Shown: positions 1 through 9,816 of the stretch, in pieces
Layout: each line of letters opens with the position of its first letter
Position numbering within the stretch: the first letter of the stretch is position 1
Assembly (NCBI GenBank): GCA_028095005.1
Contig: CM051463.1
Location: 80,395,002-80,459,001 of the forward strand
Origin: Rhynchospora pubera
Lineage: Eukaryota > Streptophyta > Magnoliopsida > Poales > Cyperaceae
DNA: 64,000 bases
Direction of reading: 5' to 3'
Position numbers and translations under genes: made by a program
The notes under the pieces: generated by a model
What the model saw: only the letters and a program-made list of their open reading frames with translations
Told to the model about the DNA's origin: nothing
Database searches by the model: none

Positions 1-102
1 TGCAAAAAAGCCCTCTAAAACCTGGACTAAACCCTATTCTCCTCTCGTATAGTCTCATATCTCACTGATCTCTCGCCTCCTCATTCTCATTCTCATTCTC
101 CG
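1..102 (+). promoter_or_regulatory. 5' leader/proximal promoter of the uL3m gene
   Basis: The stretch before the start codon at 103 is pyrimidine-rich and holds a telo-box (AAACCCTA, 29-36). Telo-boxes are common near transcription starts of plant ribosomal-protein and translation genes, which fits the product of the following gene. The window starts here, so any TATA box further upstream cannot be seen. The exact transcription start is unknown. Confidence 0.5.
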
Positions 103-2569
103 ATGGCGGCCGCCTCTAGAGGCCGAGCTCTCCTCTCTCGACTCTTTCTCTTTCAATCCTCTCTGAACGCGAGCCCCAAATGCCCCGCTCTCTCCATCTA
201 TTCTCGGAATTTCTCCGCGGATCCGCTCCCAGATTACGAGTCCGAACCCGGAGCCGGCGCCACTCGGATCATAGAGGCGAAGTCCGGAGTGATGGCGCCT
301 GATTCGAGGCGGACTGGAGCTATCGGGATCAAGTGTGGCATGACTGCGCTGTGGGACAAGTGGGGAGAGAGACTTCCTATCTCGGTGCTTTGGCTGGATG
401 ATAACGTTGTAACTCAGGTCAAAACTGTCGAGAAAGAAGGCTTTTTCGCACTTCAGGTGAATTATTATTTTGTACTCTCATCATTTTGTAATATTTCGAG
501 TTTGTGTGCGAAATAGTTGGTTTACTCATATATCTTTAAATTGAAGGTCAATTTTACAGGATCACTGATTCAGATAAGTAATTATATTTCCTCACCGGCA
601 GTTTTGCCAACTGTTTAATCATCAACTATGATACTAGAATTAGATTGTTCTTATCTGCTACATACAATTGTCGAGGCCTCTGTAATTTATCTGGAAAAAA
701 AATAGTAATTAATCCATCAATTTGTGCTTTTCATTTCTCTCAAGGTGGGTGCTGGCCAGAAGAAGGAGAAGCATCTAACAAAGCCAGAATTGGGACACTT
801 CAGAGCAATGGGAGTGCCACTGAAACGCAAGCTCAAGGAGTTCTCTGTCACTGAGGATGCTCTCCTCCCTGTGGGCACACCCATCTCTGTGCGTCATTTT
901 CTCCCTGGCCAGTATGTTGATGTCACGGCCATCTCCCGTGGCAAAGGTTTCCAGGTGCATATGTCTCCTTATATTCTGTTATCTTCCCATTTATCATTAA
1001 ATTATTTTATTGTAATCTGTGGCCAGCCACATTGATGGGTCAGTGCTTTTTAGTGCTGATACCTATAAGGCAATCAGTTTGCACTATCTTACAAATAAGA
1101 ATTTTGCACACATAGAGAAAATAGCTGACCAAATATTATACACTGGTGGGTACTTAGTCGAATGTACTGTTGCACTTGCATATTATACTAGAGCGAATTT
1201 GTTCAACCCGGAAAGCTCAGAGCTTAAAGATAGATATTGCATGTTGCTCTTGACTTGTCTCTTGAGCATGCTAACCTTTCATTGTTGTAATGCAGGGTGG
1301 TATGAAGAGATGGGGATTTAAGGGCATGCCAGCGTCCCATGGTGCATCACTATCACACCGTAGCATTGGCTCTACTGGTCAAAGAGATGCTCCTGGCAAG
1401 GTAATGTGTTAACCAGGCTCACTTTTGGAGCTGGTCCTCTCAGTAAAAGTATGTCCTGTACAATAACATTTTTAAATCAAGGATTAAACATGCTAATTGG
1501 TGAGATTTTTCTGAATGTATAGGGTGCTACGCTATCTGAACTGTTTAGGTTTGGATTTGGGTATAGTGCGGTAGGCACAATTTTTAAGATTTTTACTGAG
1601 TTGATTTGTTTACCATACTGAGCCACCAGCACGGTTCTGACTGTCTTCAACCTGTTTATTTTAACATAAGAGATAAGTATGCTTGGACAACCTGAGAACT
1701 GCACCACCCGCAATGATCCAATGGGTCTGTCTTAAGCGCATGCAGGTTCAAACTAGTGGTGTGATCTGGTATCTGATATAGTTTGAAGGAAGAATTAACT
1801 AATTTCTTGTGGACTTTATCTGAAAATAGGTATTCAAAGGAAAAAAGATGCCTGGGAGAATGGGAGGGGAACAAACTACAGTAAAAAATGTTTGGATATA
1901 TAAAATCGAGCCTGCTCGAAATTTGATGTGGGTCAAAGGACAGGTATTCTTTGACTAAATGCTTTGTTTTTAACTTTCCTTTTGCTTTTATATATGCAAA
2001 GAACTAGGGAGAAGCCATCGATTTAAATTTTCTACAAAAAAAATCCTTTCTTTGTTTAGAAAATTAGTCTCTAATTTATTTTGGAGACGTTAATAATTAT
2101 GAGATTCAAGAATAGGTTCTATTCAATGTTTGCTAAAAGGAAGTCCTTTTATGAGAGAAATTTAAACTATAGTGTGCGGAAACATATTACTCTGATTTGC
2201 TATTGCAGAATAAGATAGGACATAAATTTTGTTTTTTTTTTTGTTAGACGAGAGTACCAGTGAATTTTTTTTTTGATTATCCTACAGATATATCTGTCAC
2301 TTACTGATTGCTACCTAGTTTATCAGCCGAGTCATAACAACCTCGTTTCAAAAAACAATGACAAATACATTAAATTGATCACAATATTTTGTTAGGTGCC
2401 TGGTCCAGAAGGAAGTTTTGTTTTCATTAAAGATGCCTGTTATAAGAAACCAGATAAATCGCTTCTACCATTTCCAACCTTCTTCATCCCTGATGGAGAA
2501 GAAACTGAAAGCTTGGAGCCCATAGTTGCTGACCTTGGGGACAATGATCCGTTCATGGCTGGAGACTAA
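103..2569 (+). CDS. MRPL3: Mitochondrial large-subunit ribosomal protein L3 (uL3m), five exons
   Basis: Exons are 103-456, 745-954, 1296-1400, 1830-1943 and 2396-2569. All four introns are GT-AG and phase 0, and the product is 318 residues. uL3 binds 23S-type rRNA near the peptidyl-transferase centre and is needed early in large-subunit assembly. Residues 1 to about 40 are rich in Arg, Ser and Leu with few acidic residues, as expected of a mitochondrial targeting peptide. The L3 fold follows: GIKCGMTALWDKWG near residues 75-90, GMKRWGFKGMPASHGASLSH across the exon 2/3 region, then MPGRMGG and VKNVWIYKIEP in exon 4. Length is close to plant organellar L3 proteins. The start at 103 is chosen because it gives the targeting peptide and follows a short leader. 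I see no frame break, so the gene looks intact. A plastid location is possible but less likely from the presequence and family. Confidence 0.93.
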
Positions 2570-2984
2570 ATTTCAGAAGATATTCCACTATCTGAATTTT
2601 GTCATTCATAGCAAAATATTTCTTTTGGATGCACCATGATCTCACACCAAATAATTGCCCTGTTATGTTATGAGAGGCTGCGCAAATGTGCACCCATAAT
2701 TTGATCAAGTCATACCAAAAGGCTGTTAGGGTAAAATACAGGGGTAGGTAAAACGCTGTAGCTTGACATTTTGTAGTTGAGGAAGTTATAATGTTGATCA
2801 TCTGTTTTTTTTTTTTTTTTTGTATTGCTTTTCAAGTTCTTTTTTTTTTTTGCCCCTTTTGTATGAATAAATTACCAGATTACTGTTATTTTTGTATCCT
2901 TTGTCCAGAGATGGGATGTTTTTTTTTTTCTGAACATAAAAGAATTGCTATTACGTTTCCATAATGAAGGTCATGTCTTTTCTC
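2570..2984 (+). other. 3' UTR and downstream flank of uL3m
   Basis: AT-rich sequence with several poly-T runs. A canonical AATAAA sits at 2866-2871, about 300 nt after the stop, and is the likely poly(A) signal. No coding potential is seen on either strand. Confidence 0.55.
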
Positions 2985-3562
2985 TAGGGGTGTACAATAG
3001 GCGGGTCGATAATATTTTAACAAAATTTGAATCCAATCCTACAATACCGGGTTAGAAAATAAATTTAGTTAACCCACCCGTAATCCAACCCAATCCGTCA
3101 ATTTTTTTATGTACGGATTTTTACGGGTTAAGCGGGTTAAACGGGTTTAGTGAATTAAAATTTTGATCAAATAAAAATATATATAAAAATTATTTTGGGG
3201 CTATTACAATTTAGTTCGAGACAAATTAGAGACGCATTTGAATCATTTTTCAACTTTCGAGTCATTGTGAGAGGAATAGAGGACGTGCATGCCTATGGAT
3301 GGGATTGAAACTTCATGATATAAGAGATATTTGAATAAGGACATGAGAAAAAGTGAGACGAAGAGAAATAAATAATGATAAACGGGTGGGTTGAACTATA
3401 CACGGGTTTATTAGTACAAAACCCGTAACCCAACCCGAATAACGTGTTTGTCAAAATTAGAACCCGTACCCAATCCAACACCATGCTAACCCGGTAAAAA
3501 ACGATTCGGGTCGGGTGGGTTGAACGGATTGAACGGGTTCACGGTTTTTTTGTACACCTCTA
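2985..3562. mobile_element. Non-autonomous hAT-type element with CGGGTT subterminal repeats
   Basis: The ends are inverted repeats (TAGGGGTGTACAA at the left, TTGTACACCTCTA at the right). They are flanked by a perfect 8-bp duplication CTTTTCTC (2977-2984 and 3563-3570). Eight-base duplications with ends of this kind are typical of hAT transposons. The element is 578 bp and codes for nothing. Near both ends it carries many copies of CGGGTT/AACCCG, direct and inverted, probably transposase-binding sites. Confidence 0.85.
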
Positions 3563-4240
3563 CTTTTCTCGTTAGTCGTTACTGAATTAGTTCATTATTG
3601 TTTGTGCTTGTTGTGAAAGGTGCTTTTGTCAAAATATTGTTTGTGTTTCCTTGAATCCTTGATTCCTTGTAGCAGGTATATATTGTTTGAAATGGCTGGT
3701 ATGCAAAATATGACTTGCAGTGCTAGTAGTGTTGGGCTTTGAATGTTAGGTTGATTACAGAAGTCAAAAGCTAAGGCCCAACACTGCTACATTTAGGCAT
3801 ACATTTACTTTTTTTTTTAATTTTGTTTTCTTGCTTTAGACCCTACAATTTTGTTAGGGGCAATTTTGTTTGTGCCACCCGAAATCTTCAAAATTGTGTT
3901 TTTGCCACTCTAGAGGGAATATTCCCTGATATTTATACTAGAGTCACTCCAATTGTGCACCCGTGTTAATAATTAACAGTCTTTGAATTTAATTTTTAGA
4001 ATGAAAATTTTTATTGATCTTAGGTTCCTCTCACATCACAGTGTTTATCCGCGATCTTCCTTTCTAATAAGTACTGTACGGCAGTGTGATTCTTTTGATT
4101 CTTCCAAAATTTTTTTTAGAATTTTCAACTTTAAATTAACGTTCTCAGACTTAATCAATTAAATATATGTTTCAAGTTTTGAACTTTCTAAGGATTTGGA
4201 ATAATCTCACCCTTAAGTGCCTACCTAGAACACGCAGAAA
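3563..4240. other. Intergenic, AT-rich, no gene seen
   Basis: No convincing reading frame. A segment at 3859-3925 resembles, in opposite orientation, a segment at about 20795-20870 on the other side of the viral integrant. Both have paired GTGGCA motifs. They may be two copies of one small repeat. The virus/host junction on this side lies somewhere near 4200 and is not sharply visible. Confidence 0.4.
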
Positions 4241-4277
4241 TTTAGAAAGCCATAAATAGTATTAAGAAATAAACCTT

Positions 4278-4289
4278 GCTCTGATACCA
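4278..4289 (-). promoter_or_regulatory. tRNA-Met primer binding site of the pararetrovirus
   Basis: The minus strand reads TGGTATCAGAGC, matching the initiator tRNA-Met complement that primes minus-strand DNA synthesis in plant pararetroviruses. It lies about 170 nt downstream of the TATA box, the spacing usual in badnaviruses. Confidence 0.85.
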
Positions 4290-4377
4290 AAATAGGAAGC
4301 GAACTGATCGACTTTGAAACTTCGGATTATAAGTAATGCTGGCTTCAAAGATTTTTATGGAATTGCAAGAGAAAGTT

Positions 4378-4383
4378 TTTATT
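4378..4383 (-). terminator. Poly(A) signal of the viral pregenomic RNA
   Basis: AATAAA on the minus strand, between the TATA box (4466-4460) and the primer site. In badnaviruses the poly(A) signal sits just downstream of the transcription start, so that the circular genome yields a terminally redundant RNA. The position fits that design. Confidence 0.6.
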
Positions 4384-4459
4384 GATAGAATAAGATTACA
4401 AGAGAAGAAGTAAGACTTCAGAGTTTTTCTGTGTGTCTTGCAACTTCTGAATGACACTC

Positions 4460-4466
4460 TTTTATA
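4460..4466 (-). promoter_or_regulatory. TATA box of the viral pregenomic promoter
   Basis: The minus strand reads CTCTATAAAAGAG. Transcription would start near 4430, about 140 nt before the primer site. Upstream (4540-4800) are several copies of GCGCACT- and CAGTGC-like motifs that could be enhancer elements; that reading is inference. Confidence 0.65.
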
Positions 4467-4829
4467 GAGACTCGAGTCTGGTATCTCAATAATGCATCGG
4501 GTGCTCATTGGGCCCCATCGTCATGCAATTAATTGGATTACCACATACTTTTGTCTCCCACTCAAATAAAAAGATGCGCACTGACACACCTAGTGCGATC
4601 TGAAAATGAAATAAAGGAAAGCACTACCTCAGTGCTGTCCAAAAGCAAAATAAAGAAAAGCGCACTACTTCAATAATGCGCCTAAAGATGCACCAAGTGG
4701 CGCACTAAAACACACCAGTACAATTATTACATACTGGCACCATTATAAAGATGCCTTTTAGAAAAAAAAAGATGCCCACTAACAGATCAAACAGGTTGAC
4801 ACCGAAAGTAAGCATATTATGCACACTAC
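4467..4829 (-). other. Viral intergenic/promoter-upstream region
   Basis: No reading frame of note. The stretch is AC-rich, with recurring short motifs (for example AAATAAAG and GCGCACT near 4580-4700), as expected of the large intergenic region that carries the pregenomic promoter. Confidence 0.45.
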
Positions 4830-5255
4830 CTAATAATAGATGCTCTGCTGGATTATTCGAAGCTTACTGTGAGCTTCAATCAACTTTTCGATATTATCGT
4901 TAATAGGTTCGAGGGCATCCCTTGCCCAATTATCCTTGCTAGCATGTTGTTCAAGTCTGATCTTTTGCAAATTGCTCATGACTAGCAATTTTTCAAGCTC
5001 CGTAAGGGACTTTTGAATTTGGGCTTGGTGTAATTCCATGAGCCTTGTTCTCATTCCTCCCTCCATATTTAAAGTCAGCCTTGAAAATAATAAATCACAA
5101 GTGATTGTCTCATAGTTTTCTATTTCTTCTGTTTGGCCACATGACGCTCCCCAGCGAACAGCGTTGTTAAGCGCTATCCTGGAATCTGGCCTGAGACTAT
5201 AACGTGGAGATCCTTCATAGCTTCTAAAAATATGGGTTAAATATTCCAGCACCAT
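4830..5255 (-). CDS. Small unidentified ORF of the pararetrovirus, 141 aa, coiled-coil-like
   Basis: An intact 141-residue frame lies between the RNase H end and the pregenomic promoter. It starts at ATG 5255. The second half (about residues 70-140) is rich in Glu, Leu, Gln and Lys with heptad-like spacing, suggesting a coiled coil. Badnaviruses normally encode their ORF1 between the primer site and ORF2, not here. No ORF1 is seen upstream of the ORF2-like gene in this copy. It could be a relocated ORF1-like protein, a fourth ORF such as that of rice tungro bacilliform virus by position, or something lineage-specific. I do not recognise the sequence. Confidence 0.6.
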   Translation of the reverse strand: MVLEYLTHIFRSYEGSPRYSLRPDSRIALNNAVRWGASCGQTEEIENYETITCDLLFSRLTLNMEGGMRTRLMELHQAQIQKSLTELEKLLVMSNLQKIRLEQHASKDNWARDALEPINDNIEKLIEAHSKLRIIQQSIYY

Positions 5256-5407
5256 TTCTGCAAAAATATAAACAAACTAAAACTATTAAACAAAAGACAG
5301 TTTTCCGTAGATTACTGCCAAAGATCAATGGTTTTCCGTAGATTACCATCAGACCTGAAAAAGAAAAACAAAATAATTAAACATTTGTTTGGATTTTAAA
5401 AGGGGAA

Positions 5408-7138
5408 TCAGAGTAAGGAGCTAATTTTTAAAATTAGCTCATTCATCTGCTTATTTAGGCTGTCACTAAATCGGTATGCTTCTTCGAATGCTCCTTCGAG
5501 ATGTGCTAAGAATAGCTCTTGTTGTTCTTGTATTTCACTGGTAACAACCAATTTTGTTGTTAATCGGGAGAGTGCATCAGCTAAGCTGTTTAGCTTACCA
5601 TCTATGTGCTCAAAGTTAATCTGCACTCCTGTCCCTGTTACATAATCAACAAAATTTATCCATCTAACCCTTGATGGCTTATTTTGGGCTGACTTATTGA
5701 AAAAGGATATTATCGCTTGACAGTCAGTCCTTAGTGTTATCTCCTGTTGATCAAGGTAGTGGATTTTTAGTGCCTTCAATGTTTCCATGCAAGCATGTAT
5801 TTCTGCATCAATAGTTGACTTGATCACCGGAAATTTGCCGCTAGCATAGGCACAAATCTTTTCTATGGATCTGGGGTCATGCTTCTTTGGTTTCCATTTA
5901 CATATGCCACCCCATCCTTCCATACATCCGTCTGTTTCAAGGATGATATAGCTCCCTGTTGGTGGAAGCTCCAAATCTGGCAGGTTTTGCACTTTTTCCT
6001 TGATTTTTCGGATTAGTTCATAATCAGACGGTTTAAGGCGCTTATCTCCATGAGGGCTGGTTTTTGTGTACAAGGGACCTAGAAGAGTCCCAAGTTTTGG
6101 AATGTAACTCCTGGCGTAATTGAGTATGCCTAACCATGCTCGGAGTCCGGCCTTTTCTTTCAGTTTTTCCTTATCAAAGGAGACGATCTTTTTTATGACA
6201 TGGGGTTGGAGTTTCACCTTACTCCTTCCAATGATTGCTCCAAGGAATTCAATTTCCCTAACTGCTATCTTCATCTTTGTTGGAGAGAGTACGAGACCCC
6301 ATTTTTCACAGATTTCTAGTATTTTTCTAAGATGCTCGGCATGTTGTTGTTCATTCTCAGAAAATACTAGAATATCATCAATATACACCTCTATAAAATC
6401 TTCAGTACCAGCAAAACACTGATCCATCTTTCTTTGGAAAATAGCTGGTGCGTTCTTTAGTCCAAATGGCATAAAAAGCCATTCATATAATCCACCAGGC
6501 ACCACAAAAGCAGTCCATTCAATTGACTCAGGTGCCATTGCCACCTGATGAAATCCACTCTTGAGGTCGAATTTCGAGTAGATCTTGCTGTGACCGACCT
6601 TTTTAAGGATAGTATTGATGCCAGGGAGGCTATACTGGTCCTTATGAGTATTATCATTGAGGGACCTGTAGTTGAATACCATGCGCTCTTTGCCTTTAAT
6701 TTCTTTGCCAGTGACTGGGTCAATGGTAGTTCCAGAATTGACCATTATAGCCATGGTTCTGTGCCTACTCTTACTAGGCCTGATTACTCCCAGTTGTAAT
6801 AACGCCTTTGTATGTTTTTCAAATTGCTCTTTCATTTGAGGCGTCACATGCTTCAGAGGTTTATCCTGAATCTGGAGATCAGGATTTATGATGTCGAGAG
6901 AGCACGTCACCTGATTTTTCGACCAGTGTTTCAGGGAGTTTTCTCCAATGAATCCCTGTTCTTTTAATCTGTTGAGTAGTGGTCTGAACTTCTCTTTAAA
7001 CTGTTGTGACTCTTGCTCTTGGTGGTATGCTACGGCCTCTCTTACTTCAATGTATTCTAAACCCTTCAGGTCGAGTTCAGGAATTGCGGCTTGTACCACC
7101 TCAGCATCTGTTGTGGTTGCAATCGTCGTGATGTTTTT
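5408..7138 (-). pseudogene. Pararetrovirus polyprotein, reverse transcriptase and RNase H part
   Basis: The frame is open from just after a TAA at 7141-7139 to its stop at 5408. Numbering from the GTG codon at 7099, the reverse transcriptase carries YIDD at 239-242, preceded by LPFGLKNAP-like sequence (here FMPFGLKNAPA). RNase H keeps acidic residues D390, E433, D459 and D508 in ETDG, DAEIHA, RTDC and ADALSR. This half of the polyprotein is therefore uninterrupted and its catalytic motifs are in place. It has no ATG of its own near the start and would depend on the upstream protease frame, which is in the same register but separated by the single stop. Together with the other breaks, this makes it a pseudogene piece. 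Confidence 0.9.
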
Positions 7139-8022
7139 TTAGAAAGTTACATTCTGGCCTTCGATTCGTAAACCACCTTGCATGGATCGGATAAAATTGC
7201 ACCCGATCAGCATCTGAACTCCCTCCTTCTTCCCCATCGAAAAAGAATAGGTGAAGAGAATTCTGAACCTATTCGACTCAATCAGCATACTACCATTTTT
7301 GAGTTTCAGACTGGCTATCTGAGTTGAGTTTACCCCATTGATTTGTATGGGATAGGCACTTGGCTCCAATGCCTTTTGTGGGACAATTTCTTGGTTGACA
7401 CAGCAGACAGTTGCTCCTGTGTCAAGAATTGCTTGAACCTTGAATGGGTTGACTCCTGGTATTTCAAAGGTTATCTCCATGTTGTAGAGTCTGTTTAGGA
7501 CCCTTTTGCCCCTTACAGGGTCTTGGACCACTGTATTGAATCGCTCAATTTCCTCAGTAGAGATAGTATTGGCAGAAGCTATTCGAAGAGCTCCAGTTGG
7601 ATTTTTAGGTTCCATCTCTATTTCTTCATCCACCTCTTCGTCTTCGAACCGTAGTTTGGTTTTTCCTTTGTCTTTCTTCATTAATTCATCAAACTCGGCT
7701 TCGAGATCCTCTGTTCTGGCCTCAAACAGTTGATGTTTGAGTTTTCCATTTTCTGCCAAGAGGTATTGAACATAAGACACCAGCTCATTGATTAGCTGAT
7801 CCTTACTATCATAAGGTGCTATTGGCTGCACCTTAGCTCGTATTCGTCTGCCCAGCCTGAATCTTGAACACATAGGACATACTGTTAGGCGGCAGTTTTT
7901 ACAGTATGCCCTTGTTGATTCAGTCGTCATTTCTTTACACATGGAACATTTTTCATGTCCTGTTGGAACTGAATCATTGTCCTGCCAGTCATGGGGACAA
8001 TCTCTTTGATCTTCAGACAGTT
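7139..8022 (-). pseudogene. Pararetrovirus polyprotein, Cys-rich region and aspartic protease part
   Basis: The frame is open from the Copia junction (8022) to TAA at 7141-7139. Next to the first in-frame ATG (7942) is a C-x2-C-x11-C-x2-C-x4-C-x2-C motif, characteristic of badnavirus polyproteins. An acidic coiled segment follows. Then comes a retropepsin-like domain with the active-site motif LDTGA and a later GCNF(I) hydrophobic segment. The protease releases the coat protein and reverse transcriptase from the polyprotein. The 5' side is cut off by the LTR element, and the 3' side ends at a single ochre stop before the reverse transcriptase. Confidence 0.88.
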
Positions 8023-8027
8023 GTATG

Positions 8028-9805
8028 TGTTAGGAAATCGCTCAATTTTAATTTTGTGACTAATTACTAACTAATTAATCCAATTAAACAAGAGCAAGAG
8101 ATCTAGTACAAAGCTATTCGACACAAAGAGAGAAAGGGGTGGAATTTTGTACCTCCCGCGAAATCGTATTCGCGGGGCTCGATCCTACGGCGTGGGAATC
8201 GATGGGGTGCTCTCCTTCGCCTCCTAATCGCGCGCCTCGAGTCCACCAAGGAAACTAACCATTCTCATAGGTCCTATGCTAGTAGGAACTAGAGGAATGC
8301 TCATCCCTTTACTATTCTTGAACTAATTTTAGGAATAGCTATTCTCAACACATGAGACCTATTAATAATCAATGGAAGAGAGCAAAAATGGAATAGAGAA
8401 AACCAATTTTCTCTCTTTGAAGGTGGCGGCTAGAGAAGGAGGCAAGAGGAGGAGAGAGAACTAGGGTTGGAAGGCACCAACTAGTGGTCCTTATATAGAG
8501 ATCAAGTCCAACCTTCTTACCTCACTTTTTACCATTTTGCCACTCTATGGCCGGCCAAATAAAAGGCCTAAATTGGGCCTTTTCCATATTTTAATTATTC
8601 TCTATTAAGCCTATTATATCAATTATATAATGGGCCTATCCAATTGATTATTATTTCGGCTCACAACGGCTAATTAAATTAAGCCTATTTATTCAATATA
8701 ATTCCTACAATTATATTAAATATTGTTGAGCATAATTAATTATCAATTCAATGATAATTACTTTGAGATAAGCATATGTATTAAATTAATTTCTATATGA
8801 TCCTTTTGATGTAATTAATTATAACGGTTTGCAACGGTATATAATTAATTAATCAACTCATCATATTTTTTTGCATTCTCCAATGCAAACAAATCAATTA
8901 ATACACTGTATGGTTAAAGTCCTATTTGTGTGACCCTTTGAGGATTTATGCTAAGTTGGACATGGAATTAAATCGCTATTTAATTCCAATAATCATAAGC
9001 GGTATCTAGCAACACGTTATGATTCCCAATTCACATAAATAGTGTACTGCTACAATATTTCAATCCTGCATAAGAGAATAAATGTATTTCCCTATTTTGA
9101 TTCTTATGTCTCACGATATCATCGTATAATCCAAGATAGGAGTGTGTCATTCTTGCAGATTATACGTTTCTTGATCTAGAGATAATTGTATAAAGTTGCA
9201 TGCAAACAATCTATCTCCATCAAGGGGCCCAAACAGATATCGTCACTCACTAAGTGAATTAATGAGGGACATACGGTTTTCTTGATGATTAACTTTTCCC
9301 CGCACAATTCAAGAGAACATAAATAAAGTCCGTATAGCAGCCCTTATCGGGAATCAGCGGTAGACAGTATTTATTGAACCTATCCTCATGTGGAAAAGAT
9401 AAACATCTCAAACTTAGAACCAAAATCATAACGAAATAAACAATGACACATAACACAATCCATATGTTTATTTCGATGGGTCAAGTCCTGTGCTATGTTC
9501 CATAACATACACATATGCAATTAAGTTGGTAACTCTTTACCTATGATTAGTAGAACTTAATCATCACTTAACTTGCATACTAATCTTATATGATAATTAA
9601 TGTTCCTTGTTAATTATCAAGATTATGGACCGTTTAGATTTATTATTGTCATTCTAAAGAATGATCAACAGAGATCTACAATTCAGATCCTCAACCTGAA
9701 TAATCTGTCAATAATAAACCTAGGAACAGATGATAAAATCTCATCCAAAACATAAACTAATAATTAAGTCATTAAATTATTGACTTCTAGGACATAACTC
9801 TAACA
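8028..9805 (-). repeat. 3' LTR of the Copia-type element
   Basis: 1778 bp, TG...CA ends, no difference from the right LTR seen on line-by-line reading. A TATA-like TATATAA lies on the minus strand at 8497-8491. Just inside (9806-9816) the minus strand reads AAGTGGGAGAT, a typical Copia polypurine tract. Confidence 0.92.
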
Positions 9806-9816
9806 ATCTCCCACTT
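9806..9816 (-). other. Polypurine tract of the Copia-type element
   Basis: The minus strand reads AAGTGGGAGAT directly before TGTTAG of the 3' LTR. This purine run primes plus-strand DNA synthesis in Copia elements. Confidence 0.75.

Noticed and set aside
7130..7142. A AAA AAC run as a programmed frameshift site between protease and reverse transcriptase
   Set aside because: The two frames are already in the same register, so a frameshift would not join them. A single stop separates them.
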